From: Centropus unirufus
Taxonomy: Eukaryota; Chordata; Aves; Cuculiformes; Centropidae
Reading direction: 5' to 3'
Assembly: GCA_013397695.1 (NCBI GenBank)
Contig: VYZI01000665.1
Location: 193,808-257,807, forward strand
DNA: 64,000 bases
Numbering within the stretch: position 1 is the first letter of the stretch; each line of letters starts with the position of its first letter. Under the pieces are notes generated by a model, which saw nothing but the letters and a program-made list of their open reading frames with translations, did no database searches and was not told the DNA's origin. The position numbers were made by a program, and so were the translations under genes. Shown here one piece after another: positions 38,433-48,745 of the stretch.

Positions 38433-39948
38433 GTTAGCTTCATTTTTTTGCCCTCTATAGCTGTCTAATTCTTCTGCAGCTGCTTGCAGGCGTGATGGGT
38501 CTCTTAGCTTGCGTAAAATAGACATCAAAACACAGTGTTATTAACAACAACAATGGAGGTTATTAACCCTGAGACATACATCAAAATTCTTTAGGCCAGA
38601 TCCCAAACAGGTATAAACCAAGCTATACCCAGTTACACAACTGAGGGTCCGTCCAGCTGTGTTCAGAGGATTTGCATCGATTTCCAACAACTGAAAAATT
38701 TCTGACTTTGTGATAGATGGAAAGGGCAAAGAGTTTAAGCATTGACATCAAGAAGGGAATGACCAAGTCTTCTTCCATTCACTAGGCTGAGAAGGATTTC
38801 TATTCTGCTTGCTTCCAGTCTCCCTGGATTCTCTTCCAGTGACTCCTGTTTGTCCTTTGAGGTTTTCAGTTAATTAACTTTTAAATTAATGGTTCATTTG
38901 CCACTATGAGTTCAGTTCCCCTTCTTGAATGCTGTGTGCACTTTGATAACCTTTTCTGGTTGTCTGTTCTTAACTACTTACCCCAGTAGGCCTCTTGAAC
39001 GATGCTTTGTTCCTTCTGCACACATAAGCCGCGTTGAGCTGTTTTCTCCTCCTGGAAGGGCCACAGCATACTGGACAGTGGCGTTTCTTATTCACTTCAG
39101 GAATTCCAGCTCATACCTGAAGGTGAAGCTCTCAAAGCAGGGCGGGCTGGAGCTACTCGTTCAGCTTTACTTCCCTTGAGGGTAGCTCATTCTGCCAGGA
39201 GGTGTGCAGGTCGCTTTGTTTTCTGAGCATGGTACCAGGGGCAACAAGCTCCCTTTTTGCAGCTCAGCTAGGGCTGCAGGGTCACAGAGTCACTGCTGCA
39301 GAAGGGACTGGTTCTTGGGATGCTGCACAAAGGGATGCTGCGCAACGTGCTTCCGCGTGTCAGAGGGGTGGGGTTTGGTATATGTCTGTCATTTGATAGC
39401 TCCTACTTAGTCTGTTCTCCTCTGAAGTCTGGGCCATAGACGTTGCATCCACTACTGCATCAAGTGTTGCTTCCTAAGCGCCTGAAGCCTGTGAATTTGT
39501 ACAAGAATCAGCTTTCCTGAAAAAAAGAAAAAAAAAGACAGTTTAAAAAAATCAGCTGTCAGTGTCAATGACCCCTAAAAATACTAAGGTAGAAAGAATA
39601 TGTAGCAGTTGTCGTTCTTATTGTCCCTGCTGTCTGAGAGTTTACTAGCCTAAATAAAGAGATAAGGCATGTAGGCCCATATTATCTGATTCCTTATCTG
39701 CTGAGCACCTCTGGCTCTTGCTGATTGAACTGAGAGTTGGGTGGGTGGGAGGGTGGAGGTCACCCAGGGGCCTGTCAGATCTCCGGTATCAAACAGGAGA
39801 TGTACACAGCTGACTCAAGGTCACCTGGCAGCTAGGCTGTGCGATTTGCTTTGCAGCAGCACAGCAAGGCACTTGTCTCTGGCTGTGACAACTTGCTGGC
39901 ATTGTCCACCTTTTGCCCTGGTTTGAGACAGGACCCTCTCTCCACCAG
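38433..39948 (+). other. GRHL3 intron 3
   Basis: 1.5 kb without a recognisable gene or dated repeat. It includes an A-rich tract near 39520-39550. Pyrimidine-rich sequence precedes the exon 4 acceptor. Confidence 0.8.
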
Positions 39949-40282
39949 GCACTGCCACGGAATGGAGTACGACCCAGAAATTGCATCCTTTGATGGCTCA
40001 GCCCATCTCGTGAAGCTCTTGTCTGAAAATGTTTCAATGACCCAAGAATATTGTGAGCCACAGAAGAAGAACGGCTTAAGTCTTGAAGGCATCCCTACTC
40101 CTCACAAGCAAGCCATGATTCCACCAGGCACCAGCAAGCTGGATGCCACCCCAGACAACTACATGGTTCCTCCAGGGGATGTATACGACAGCTCATTGAA
40201 TTCCCTCTTCGAGACCATCCCCGTAGCCCCACCGCAGCAGAGGTGGCAGCCAGACAGCACTTTCAAAGAGGATCCCCAGGAG
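39949..40282 (+). CDS. GRHL3: GRHL3 coding exon 4 (N-terminal region up to the DNA-binding domain)
   Basis: The largest coding exon encodes the last base of Arg89 and residues 90-200. It starts HCHGMEYD (human YYHGMEYE) and contains SLEGIPTP, DVYDSSLNSLFE and the highly conserved QRWQPDSTFKEDPQE at its end. The middle is less conserved than the ends, as is usual for this region. The acceptor is CTCTCCACCAG, the donor GTCAGA at 40283. The open frame continues 5' to 39839 and 3' to 40399, but both flanks are intron. Confidence 0.97.
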
Positions 40283-40585
40283 GTCAGAGCCGTTAGTGGG
40301 TGCATGCTAGCAGTGCAGCCCAGGGGGTTCTGCATGAGGCTGGCTCCGGTTTGGGGTTTGATCGTACTGGAGTCAGTGGGAGTTTTGTTTTTGCATTAGA
40401 AGTTTGATGCCTTCGTTCCCATTGAATTGTTGGGGTTTTTACATTCATTCTGGAAGTAGGATAAGACATTGAAATGAAGGTCTATGGCTGATCTATGGCC
40501 TCTGTTGTAATGCCTGGGAGAAGGTGGATGGACAAAGCGACATAAGATTCTACTTCTGACTGTTTTGTTTGCACTTGGTCTACAG
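40283..40585 (+). other. GRHL3 intron 4
   Basis: A 303-base intron. The block near 40350-40400 (GAGTCAGTGGGAGTTTTG) resembles old interspersed-repeat sequence, which I cannot name. No other feature is seen. Confidence 0.75.
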
Positions 40586-40665
40586 TCGCTGCTTTTCAGT
40601 GATATCCTCAAACCGCAGCCAGAGCCACGTTGTCCCGAGAGTTATGCTACGGATGGTGTTAAGAG
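40586..40665 (+). CDS. GRHL3: GRHL3 coding exon 5
   Basis: Residues 201-226 plus two bases of Ser227. The encoded SLLFSDILKPQPEPRCPESY aligns with human [20 protein letters not shown], which is specific to GRHL3. The acceptor is GGTCTACAG and the donor GTAAGT at 40666. The exon links the activation region to the DNA-binding domain. Confidence 0.95.
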
Positions 40666-41963
40666 GTAAGTGCCTATCCACAGGCTCTGGGTTTCCAGTG
40701 CACCTGGCTGTGTCCCTTTCCTGGGGAAAGATGGCATCCCTTGCCATGCCCCAGTGCCGGTCTGGCAATGAGCACTGCAAACTTAGAGATCTCAGACTTT
40801 TGGAGAGGAAAGTTGCATCCCCCTGGTGTCTTAGAAGCTATTCTGTGACTTTTTAGACACAAAACAGTGATGCTTTTTAGTGTTTGTGGTTTGAAGCAGG
40901 GATTAGAATTTGAAATTGTTTGCTGGAAAGGAGTCAAAGACAATCTTCAATTCAAGTTACTAGATGGAGATATGCTAGTTCGTGGTTTTAGCTTGAGAGC
41001 TGCGTGGTTCAGAATGTATTCTGTTGGCCAAATTGGTTTAAATACAGTGCCAGCTGTCTCCACTGCTGTAGTCACATCACATCAGCATCTTGACCTGCAT
41101 GAGGAGAGCAACGGCACTGAGGTCTTCCTCAGAAGAGATAGGTTGGTGCCTAAATAGGAACATGATCATTTTCAAATGCAGAGCACCTTAAGGATCTGTG
41201 TGAAGACTTCTCTACAGGTGGCAGCTTGCAGAGATTCCTCACAGAAGAAAGTAGATTGAGCTGCAGCCCTGTGGTTTGAATGCTCATAGATTCTGATGAA
41301 TGTCCAAGAGCCGGGCTTCTTGAAAATTGGGCTCTTCTTTTGAAATTGCTTGTCAACAGCAGCACCTTCCTCTGCCCAACACTACAAATCTTTTCTGTAG
41401 AGACTAAATTTGCTGCCCACCAGACTGGGTGTTCAGCACGCTGGGCTTCTAAGTCCATTTTTAGACACCTGGATAAAGAAGCAGATGTCAGTGTCCTGCA
41501 TGTCCTCCTGTTTCTACAGGACCCATTAGGACACAGTCTTCCTGGCTTAGCTTTTTATGAGCGTGAATTTGGAGATAGGAATCTGAGTTCAAGATGTTCT
41601 AAAAGTCACATCCCAGGTACCTGGTTTCGTATGTTTTGATTTAGGCTTCTGAATGTGCAATGGGTCTGTAACCATCCATGGAAAAGTACTCGTTACCATA
41701 ATGTACTTTTTTTTTTTTTAGCCAAAACCAAAACAAGGTTATCTGCTGCTCTCCAGGGTGTTGGGGAGGATGAGTATGTGCTGGGCTGGGAGGTGCTTGT
41801 TCACAACTGTAGGGATGTGTGTGAGATGGGGGCTAGGGCAGAGACTCCTGTGTGTACAGCATCTGCCACCTGTAAGGATGGAGACTCTCATGTCTCTTGT
41901 TTTGCTTTTAGAGTGAAACAGCAGCATGTACTTATTCATCATTCTCTCTCTGTTCCCTACAAG
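40666..41963 (+). other. GRHL3 intron 5
   Basis: 1.3 kb without a recognisable gene. It contains a T13 run at 41707-41719. Open frames such as 41280-41639 have no family similarity. Confidence 0.8.
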
Positions 41964-42117
41964 TGACTTTGAATACACTCTGGGGTCACCCAAAGCCATT
42001 CACATCAAATCCGGGGACTCTCCCATGGCCTACCTCAACAAAGGACAGTTCTACCCCATCACGCTGCGGACAGCTGGAGACAGCAAATGTTTACACTTGT
42101 CCTCAAATAAAGTGAAG
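41964..42117 (+). CDS. GRHL3: GRHL3 coding exon 6 (start of CP2/grainyhead DNA-binding domain)
   Basis: Residues 227 (last base) to 278. It encodes DFEYTLGSPKAIHIKSGDSP, MAYLNKGQFYPITLRT and SSNKVK, which open the immunoglobulin-like CP2/grainyhead domain that binds DNA as a dimer. The acceptor is TTCCCTACAAG and the donor GTGAGA at 42118. The domain's hallmark MAYLNKGQFYP motif is intact. Confidence 0.97.
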
Positions 42118-42911
42118 GTGAGAGAGAGGCTGACGATTTTGCTGACACGTGCCATAATTGGATGTCCAGCGATTGTACTGGCCTGGGAACAGAGCCAAAC
42201 AGGAAGAGGGATGGCTTTGTGGCTCACGTTGGTGTAAAGCAAAGAATGGACTGGATTCACTCATAGCAAGATAGTCCTCTGAGGCACAGCAACAGCCTTC
42301 GTGTCACCTGGCAGTTGAAACCTTTCACAGAGAGGTCAGGGATGCCCAAAAGGCCTCCCTAGCTGTTGGCTTGCTTTGGGCCCTGATGGGAAGACTTCTG
42401 AGCTGGATTGAGGTTCCCCATCTGGCTCCTGGGCTGTGTGGCCAGTCCACAGAGGCAGCCCCACGACTAAGCTGAGCTTGAATTCCCAGAAAAAAAACCC
42501 TGGCCATCCAATCCTGGGTGGTATTTAGGGGCTAGACTTTGCTCAAGACTTATAGGATTCCTGAAACTGGCAATGGCTAGAAAAAGACCTTTTGCAGCTG
42601 TGCCAGCCTAATACTGCAGCAGTGCTAATATTCCCTTGTGTGCCTTGGAGTCAGTGGAAAATCATGGGCAGTGCAATTAGGGGGCATACAGGGGATCTCG
42701 GTTTTGCCCTTGGTCATCTCACTGCCTACCTGCACGACCTTGTTCAAGTCTCTTCCCTTGCCTGCCTCAGTTTCCCCAGCAACAAAACATTAACAATGAT
42801 GCTAAGCCACCCTTGGCCAGTGCATGGATGCACTAGATGGAAAGAGCAATGAGGGCACCTGGCATTATACTGCTGTGCATACTAACATGGGATATCCTTG
42901 CTGTGTTACAG
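42118..42911 (+). other. GRHL3 intron 6 with MIR-like relic
   Basis: Contains a MIR-like fragment at about 42718-42802. No other feature is recognised. Confidence 0.8.
42718..42802 (+). repeat. MIR-like ancient SINE fragment in intron 6
   Basis: CACGACCTTGTTCAAGTCTC, TGCCTCAGTTTCCCCAGCAA and an AAAACATTAACAATGATG segment follow the MIR core in order. It is among the clearest of the relics in this window. Confidence 0.6.
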
Positions 42912-43023
42912 AGTGTTGTGATGATTGTTTTTGACAATGAAAAAATCCCCACGGAGCAGCTTAAGTTCTGGAAGCACTGGCATTCCCGCCAACCCACAGC
43001 CAAGCAGAGGGTCATTGACGTTG
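42912..43023 (+). CDS. GRHL3: GRHL3 coding exon 7 (DNA-binding domain)
   Basis: Residues 279-315 plus one base of Ala316. It encodes SVVMIVFDNEKIP and then the hallmark FWKHWHSRQPTAKQRVIDV, nearly identical to human. The acceptor is GTGTTACAG and the donor GTATGA at 43024. Confidence 0.97.
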
Positions 43024-43722
43024 GTATGAACGGAGCTGTCTTATTGTGATAGCTGGGTGGGGTTGATAACTTCTGGCACCCTTTTACTGCATTTCCAATA
43101 CACAGTAACAGTTGAAGCTCTTAAATCTGGCTTGGGGGAAAGCGGAGGTGAGCAGGATGATCTGCTGGCTTCAGATGCCTGCTGAGAAGCTCTTGCAAGT
43201 TTAGGAAGGTGTTTGCCGGGTGTGCTAGTAGCCCAAGATGCATCAAAGAGCCTCAAGCAGAGAGACAGAAGCTGCTAAACTATTTCAGCCCTTACAGATA
43301 TCACCTGTGGCCTCTTAGAGTCTTGGAATCTGAGCTAGAAAAGGATTTATTACTGCTTGTCCTTCTCTACTGCTGCCACACAAGCTTTAGTGTGTTGTGC
43401 TGGGCTAGACAGAGGTTTTATCTGCCTAGCTGGGCACCTCACTGATCACCTTGTGGCTCAGAGGGTGACACAATTTTTTGAGTTTAGAGACAAACTCTGC
43501 TTAACATCACGACTCTACTAGCAGTCATCGGCCGATGCCTGTGAGTCACTTCTGGCCTATCCTGTACATATACGTGCTAAGGTTTATCCAGGCCTCTGTT
43601 ATATGACAAGGCTTCTTTTAGCCTTGGAGTCAGCAAGAGGCAAGCTTCTGGGGAGTGGCAAGCTTAATGAATGTAACCAGTTTTGCAGCGAGAGTTTAAC
43701 CTGCTTCTCCATTACCTTTCAG
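43024..43722 (+). other. GRHL3 intron 7
   Basis: A 699-base intron with no recognisable repeat or gene. The pyrimidine-rich tract CTTCTCCATTACCTTTCAG precedes exon 8. Confidence 0.8.
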
Positions 43723-43817
43723 CTGACTGTAAAGAAAACTTCAACACAGTGCAGAACATCGAGGAGTTAGCGTACAATGCACTGTCCTTTGTGTGGAACA
43801 TCCACGAAGAAGCAAAG
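43723..43817 (+). CDS. GRHL3: GRHL3 coding exon 8 (DNA-binding domain)
   Basis: Residues 316 (two bases) to 347. It encodes ADCKENFNTVQNIEELAYNA and LSFVWNIHEEAK, aligning without gaps with human GRHL3. The donor is GTACAA at 43818, which is less consensus than most of its neighbours. Confidence 0.96.
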
Positions 43818-45426
43818 GTACAAACTGATCGTGGAAGGTGTATGGGAAGCCTTGGTCCACAGCAGAACTGTAGCCTCCTTTCTGATGTCCCAGGCACGCA
43901 CCTCCCTCTTCTCAGCTGAAAGCCAGGGAGAGTTTCAAATCCAAACAATTCCATTCCAGTGGCCTCAGGTAGTGTTTGTCTGCCAGGACGGTGAGGAAGG
44001 ACACCATGTTTCTCTGTATGTTTAGGCATTGCCATTAGCTTTTAAACACTCTGGGTACACCTGAGACCGGCTCAGAGATGTTTTTTCAGTGCTGATGGAT
44101 AACTCTGAAGAAAGCCTTTTGCAGCAGGCAGTCTGGATCAGGGCTCTGCTCACATGTAGGTGAGGCCTGCTTAAATAAACCATAGCTTAGGGAACAAAGT
44201 GCCTCCTTTCAAAGCAGCATTTTGATGAAGAAATAACTGACCACCCTTCTGGGGCTTGTGCGATGTGGAAAGGAGCCAGGCAGGTTACAAAATCCCTTTT
44301 GACCTTAAAATCAACCTCTTTCTAGCTCTGTCTCTTCTGCATTTCTTCTGCCTGTCATTTACACTTTGCATCTAGTGTGAATTAAAAGGAGCATATTAGA
44401 AAAGACAAAGTGACTAAGAAACAAAGAAAAGCATAAATACCCCATCTCTCTTGAAGCTGGTACCTTGGGAAAACTGGTTTGCTTTGAGATCTCAACAAGC
44501 CCTTCTTTTCGCCCAAAGGCGACCTTGGTCTTTTACAATCCAAGAGGTTAACAAATGTCCTCAAGGCAGAGTTGTCAGAAATGGAAATATGTCAGGTATG
44601 TGGCAAGCCCTCGGGGGCACCTCGGCAGGCAAAACTCGATTTAACTGTTAGCAGAAACTCTGTACCTGCGCTGGCCTGGGGCAGGTAAAGGTGAGACTTC
44701 AGAGAGCTGAGAGGGCTGGGAGCGGCGACAGGAGGGGTCAGGTATTTGGGTCTGTAGCACTTGTTAAGTGATTTTCTTTTCTATATATAGGTACTGACTA
44801 GATCTGATGTTAGGTTTCAGAGCTGAAATCCTCAGCCAAGGCTCTGCCGAGGGTGCTGTGGAAGCTTCACCAGCGGCAAATATGTCCCCAGAGTCCAGGG
44901 GAGATTTCAAAGTCACACAAATGAACTGATAATTTGGAGATACAATGTGGATTATATCTGTGCTCAGCTTTTCTTCAGATATGTCCACTGGAGGTAACTC
45001 CATCCTAGTAATAAAGAAGAGCAGTGTTCGATGAGTATTTATTTAACTAGCAGTGATGATTTGTGATTCCTAAAGCTCTAGTCTAGCGCTCCTCCCTTCC
45101 TCCAGGGCATTGCTGTCTGAGGGTCCCTTGTTCAAAGGGAAGATCAGATGTATCAATGAGAACATCCCCGGGCAGACTTTGCGTCTGTTTTGGCGCTTAC
45201 CGGCGCTGCTGGGAGCGGGTAGCCCATTACAAAGAGACGGAGAGTTGCAGTAGTAGTCAGGGGGGACTGGGCACGAAGGACTGGTGGTGGCGCTAGGGTG
45301 GGAAACCAACAGCTCGCATCCTTGGGTGATACCGGGAGGGCTGGAAGGATGTCTCGGTACCTGCATTCGTTCCCACTCACTGCTCTCATTTCTGTTTGCC
45401 CTGTGGATCTCTGTTCCTATTTGCAG
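43818..45426 (+). other. GRHL3 intron 8
   Basis: 1.6 kb without a recognisable gene. A small CpG-containing patch lies near 45180-45300. Minus-strand open frames here (45070-45594) overlap exon 9 and are shadows of it. Confidence 0.8.
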
Positions 45427-45585
45427 GTGTTCATCGGCGTGAATTGCCTGAGCACTGACTTCTCCTCCCAGAAAGGAGTGAAAGGTGTCCCGCTTAACCT
45501 CCAGATAGACACTTATGACTATGGCAGTGGAACCAGCCAGCTGGTGCACCGTGCTGTCTGCCAGATCAAGATATTCTGCGATAAG
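45427..45585 (+). CDS. GRHL3: GRHL3 coding exon 9 (DNA-binding domain)
   Basis: Residues 348-400. It encodes VFIGVNCLSTDFSSQKGVKG, VPLNLQIDTYDYG and VHRAVCQIKIFCDK, among the most conserved segments of the whole family. The acceptor is TATTTGCAG and the donor GTATAA at 45586. Both ends are phase 0. Confidence 0.97.
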
Positions 45586-46169
45586 GTATAACACTGCTTT
45601 TCCTCTGGCTGTCTGAGAGGGATTTTTGAACCGGTGGCCAGTGACCCCAGGAGGAAAAGCAGAAAGGTTGTGAGAGTTTTAGAAGAGCCTAGAGGTCAGG
45701 ACTAAGGACTAGAGAGGTGTAGATCCCTCGGCTGAGGGAGGCACGACAGCAGCAATGTCTGTGCACTGCAGAGGCCTTTGCAGTACAGAGTAACTAGAAA
45801 ATTTTCCTCATGTCAGACCTGCCTGGGATTGTCTCTCATAATAAACTCTATCTTTGACAAGTTTCTAAGTAGCAGAAAAGATGAGAATATCTTCGGAGAG
45901 TCTTCCCCAGCCTCAGATACCATTCCATGGAAAAATTCCTCACAGCTATTTTATTCGGCGTTTTTCATCTTTAGAAGCACATTTTTATTTTGTTAATTAG
46001 TAAGTATCAGAAAGCTCTGGATGGCCTGTAGAAGGTCTCCAAGATGAACGTTTTTTAATCAGAGCTGCTTTTACCTTAATGTGCTTATCTCTCAGAGGTG
46101 GCCAGTAAACCCTGTCTTGCCAATGTGAGAACTCTGAATGTCCTAATTTTTGCATTGTCTTCCCCACAG
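45586..46169 (+). other. GRHL3 intron 9
   Basis: A 584-base intron. It contains one grainyhead-type core, listed separately, and nothing else I recognise. Confidence 0.8.
45629..45636 (+). promoter_or_regulatory. Grainyhead-type core AACCGGTG in intron 9
   Basis: The sequence AACCGGTG matches the established GRHL consensus AACCGGTT except at the last base. Its place inside the gene could suggest autoregulation. A single 8-mer in 64 kb is weak evidence. Confidence 0.25.
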
Positions 46170-46248
46170 GGAGCAGAGAGGAAAATGCGGGATGATGAAA
46201 GGAAACAGTTCAGAAGGAAAGGAAAATGTCTGGACTCCAATAACAATG
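46170..46248 (+). CDS. GRHL3: GRHL3 coding exon 10 (basic DNA-contact segment)
   Basis: Residues 401-426 plus one base of Gly427. It encodes the strongly basic GAERKMRDDERKQFRRK, which lies in the DNA-contacting part of the grainyhead domain, followed by the variable CLDSNNN. The acceptor is TTCCCCACAG and the donor GTCAGT at 46249. All basic residues of this segment are kept compared with human. Confidence 0.96.
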
Positions 46249-46648
46249 GTCAGTGCTCCTGTTTGTTACCTGATCTGAAGTGTGTTGAAATCCACGTTGG
46301 CCTGTAAAGATCTGCAAGATCTGGCCCTGGGTATTTCCAAGCCTGATGAGATCGACACCGTTCAGAAATAGCTTGTCAGTCTCATCCTTGCCTGGTCACC
46401 TACTAAGACCCTCAAAGCTCTTTCTTAATACTGGCCAAACTTTCTGAATTGCCTCAGGGTCTTCGCAGAGAGCCTTCTGTAGGGCAGACAGTGCTGTGCA
46501 AGCCCTGAAGACCTGGTTCTCTGGGGTCCTATCTTTTTTCTGGTATGTCTGTTGGGAGGTCTTGTGCAGGCACTTTCTCGTCTCTGTGTGTGTAGTTGCC
46601 TCTTAAATGGCCAACTGATCTGAAATGAGCCGGCCTTTCTGTCTGTAG
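46249..46648 (+). other. GRHL3 intron 10
   Basis: A 400-base intron with no recognisable element. Confidence 0.8.
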
Positions 46649-46782
46649 GTCTGAAAGGCTGTTTGCTCTCTGGCTTCAGAGGGAATGAAATCACGTTTCT
46701 GAGACAAGAGACTGACCTCGAAACCCAGCCAGTCTTGTTTATCCCCAACGTCCATTTTTCAAACCTGCAGAGGTGTGGCGCG
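46649..46782 (+). CDS. GRHL3: GRHL3 coding exon 11 (end of DNA-binding domain)
   Basis: Residues 427 (two bases) to 471. It encodes GLKGCLLSGFRGNEITFLRQ, then ETDLETQPVLFIPNVHFSNL and QRCGA. This closes the DNA-binding domain. The acceptor is GTCTGTAG and the donor GTAAGT at 46783. Confidence 0.97.
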
Positions 46783-47679
46783 GTAAGTCCCTTCCAGAAA
46801 AAAACAATCCATTGCCCTCATCCGTCACCCCCCATCACCTGCAAACTGATCCGTCCCTCAGACGTGGCTTGTGTTATGTAAAGAAACAAAACCAAATGAA
46901 ACCACAGTTCTTCTGTGGAAATGTGGTGAACTTGAAAGCATAGCTGTCGGGAGTGGCCAAGATAGTCATGCAACAGTGATGGGCAAGGTAACCTTTCCAG
47001 GTTCCTTCCAGCCAGATATTCCTGTGGTTGACAGGTATCATCTGCAGCTTTCCACAGAGGACTGGAGTAGTAGCAGAAATATTAGCAGAAAATAACCTAT
47101 AGAAAAGTGTAATCATATCAGTCCTTGCTTATGTGGGCCCGCTCTCACTTGTCCTCTACCCTCCTCTATCCCCTTGAGCCTGACGAAACCTAGACCCAAT
47201 GTCCTTCAGAGCTCATCGGTGTTGCCTCAAGAAATAACTGTCTCAGTCTGTCAAAAAGGGGAAAAAAGCCAGCTGTGACAATACTGTGGAATCTTGTTGC
47301 AGTGGCCGCTGTACTGACGCATTGGCGTCAAAACCAGGGACTAAAAAAATCTGGTTTACAACCAAAGAAACTCACTGAAGAACTCGGTCCTTGATCCCAG
47401 GCAGGTTATGAGATCTGATCTGCTTTTGGGTCTTACCTAGATATGGGTTTAGGTCTCTTCTGTGCAGAGGAGGACAATCTAGACAGGCTCTTTATATGGG
47501 ACTTTTTTTAAAATGTATGAGGCACATACAGATGTTTGGGTTTAGTTGCATAGGAAAGATTATGGATTGGGAGGAGGGAAATGATTTTTAAAATGTGCCC
47601 AGTTGCCTTTCCCCCAGTTTAAGTGGCACACAGTGATACTGGGCAAACTGAAAAATCAATGCTTTCTTTCCATTTCAAG
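46783..47679 (+). other. GRHL3 intron 11
   Basis: An 897-base intron. No gene or datable repeat is recognised. Confidence 0.8.
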
Positions 47680-47714
47680 GTGCTGTCCCCTGCTGTTCCC
47701 AACTCTGCAAACAG
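47680..47714 (+). CDS. GRHL3: GRHL3 coding exon 12 (linker micro-exon)
   Basis: Only 35 bases: residues 472-482 plus two bases of Arg483, encoding VLSPAVPNSAN. It corresponds to the human GGAAPSAGPSSSN linker and is poorly conserved, so the call rests on position, phase (0 in, 2 out), the good acceptor TTCCATTTCAAG and the donor GTAAGG at 47715. The frame fits exon 13 exactly. Confidence 0.88.
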
Positions 47715-48426
47715 GTAAGGATGAAGCAGTTTGTATTTCCTGTCCATCAGCTGCTCTGTTTCTTTGGGCACGTTATGGTTGGTTGATATCCATAGGCAGT
47801 ACATAGGTGCAAAATAACACAGCACAGTGTCTCCCCGATGCCCTTGAGCATCAAAATCTGTGTTAAACTTTGACCTAGAATGGACTTCAGGGATGCAGAA
47901 ATGCAGACACATTTCTTTTGCTCCCAGTGAGCCACTCCAACATGAGTCTGGTCCATGACTGTCCTGCTGTTCTTACTGAGACAGTATTTGAAAGAGAGAA
48001 GATGGTGGTCACGAAACTATCTCTGAAGGGTTCTAGTAACCAGAGGCTGATACTGCTGTAGAATAAGCTGAGATGAAGTAGAAATCATGCCTGTAATGTG
48101 TCTAGAGTGGGTAGGACCAGTGTTCACCCCAGGTTTAATCCACTGTCTGGTGATATCAATAGAGAAAGAATTACATGAAGGTGCAACAGGCTTTTGTTCA
48201 TGATGCGATACCAAAACCACTGCCTGCACTCCCTGGTGTCCCTCTATGCATTAGGCACGAAGCTGCAACCCTGGTGGACGCTGCTGCTGTAACTACAGAA
48301 CTGATATTTAATTGCTGGATGATTGTTGGAGCAGTTGGTTGTTCAATCAAAAATCCAATTGCTGGAATTGTTTTGTTTGCTGATGTTGTTGTGCCCTCTT
48401 GAGTGTATTGTATTCCTTTTGTTTAG
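47715..48426 (+). other. GRHL3 intron 12
   Basis: A 712-base intron. No recognised element. Confidence 0.8.
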
Positions 48427-48515
48427 GCTGCCCTTGAAACGGAGTGGTGCCTCATTCGCAGATGAGTTTGACCCGATACCTGCAAAGCAAACCAAGGAAG
48501 AAGATCCTCAGAGAG
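48427..48515 (+). CDS. GRHL3: GRHL3 coding exon 13 (linker into dimerisation domain)
   Basis: Residues 483 (last base) to 512 plus one base of Val513. It encodes LPLKR, then a linker with FADEFDPIPAKQTKEED (human FTEEFEPLPSKQAKEGD). The acceptor is CTTTTGTTTAG and the donor GTAATC at 48516. Confidence 0.95.
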
Positions 48516-48659
48516 GTAATCCCTGGAATGGGAGCTCTTCTTGAATGTGATGTCTACTTTGACTCATGTAACCCTGGTTCTTGAATTACATGAGGCCACA
48601 TCACTCTGAGAACGTGCTGTAAAGAGCCCTGATTCCGTACTGTGTGTTATCTCTTTCAG

Positions 48660-48745
48660 TCTTGTTGTACGTGCGGAGGGAGTCTGAGGAAGTGTTTGAT
48701 GCTCTCATGTTGAAGACACCAGATCTCCAGGGCCTCAGAACAGCT
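48660..48745 (+). CDS. GRHL3: GRHL3 coding exon 14 (ubiquitin-like dimerisation domain, first half)
   Basis: Residues 513 (two bases) to 541. It encodes VLLYVRRESEEVFDALMLKT followed by PDLQGLRTA, nearly identical to human. This is the first part of the C-terminal ubiquitin-like fold through which GRHL proteins form dimers. The acceptor is ATCTCTTTCAG and the donor GTAAGT at 48746, phase 0. Confidence 0.97.

Noticed and set aside
39839..39948. 5' extension of the exon 4 open frame
   Set aside because: Similarity begins only after the acceptor at 39948, and phase with exon 3 needs the splice there.
45070..45594. 174-codon minus-strand open frame over exon 9
   Set aside because: It is the antisense shadow of a well-conserved GRHL3 exon plus intron.
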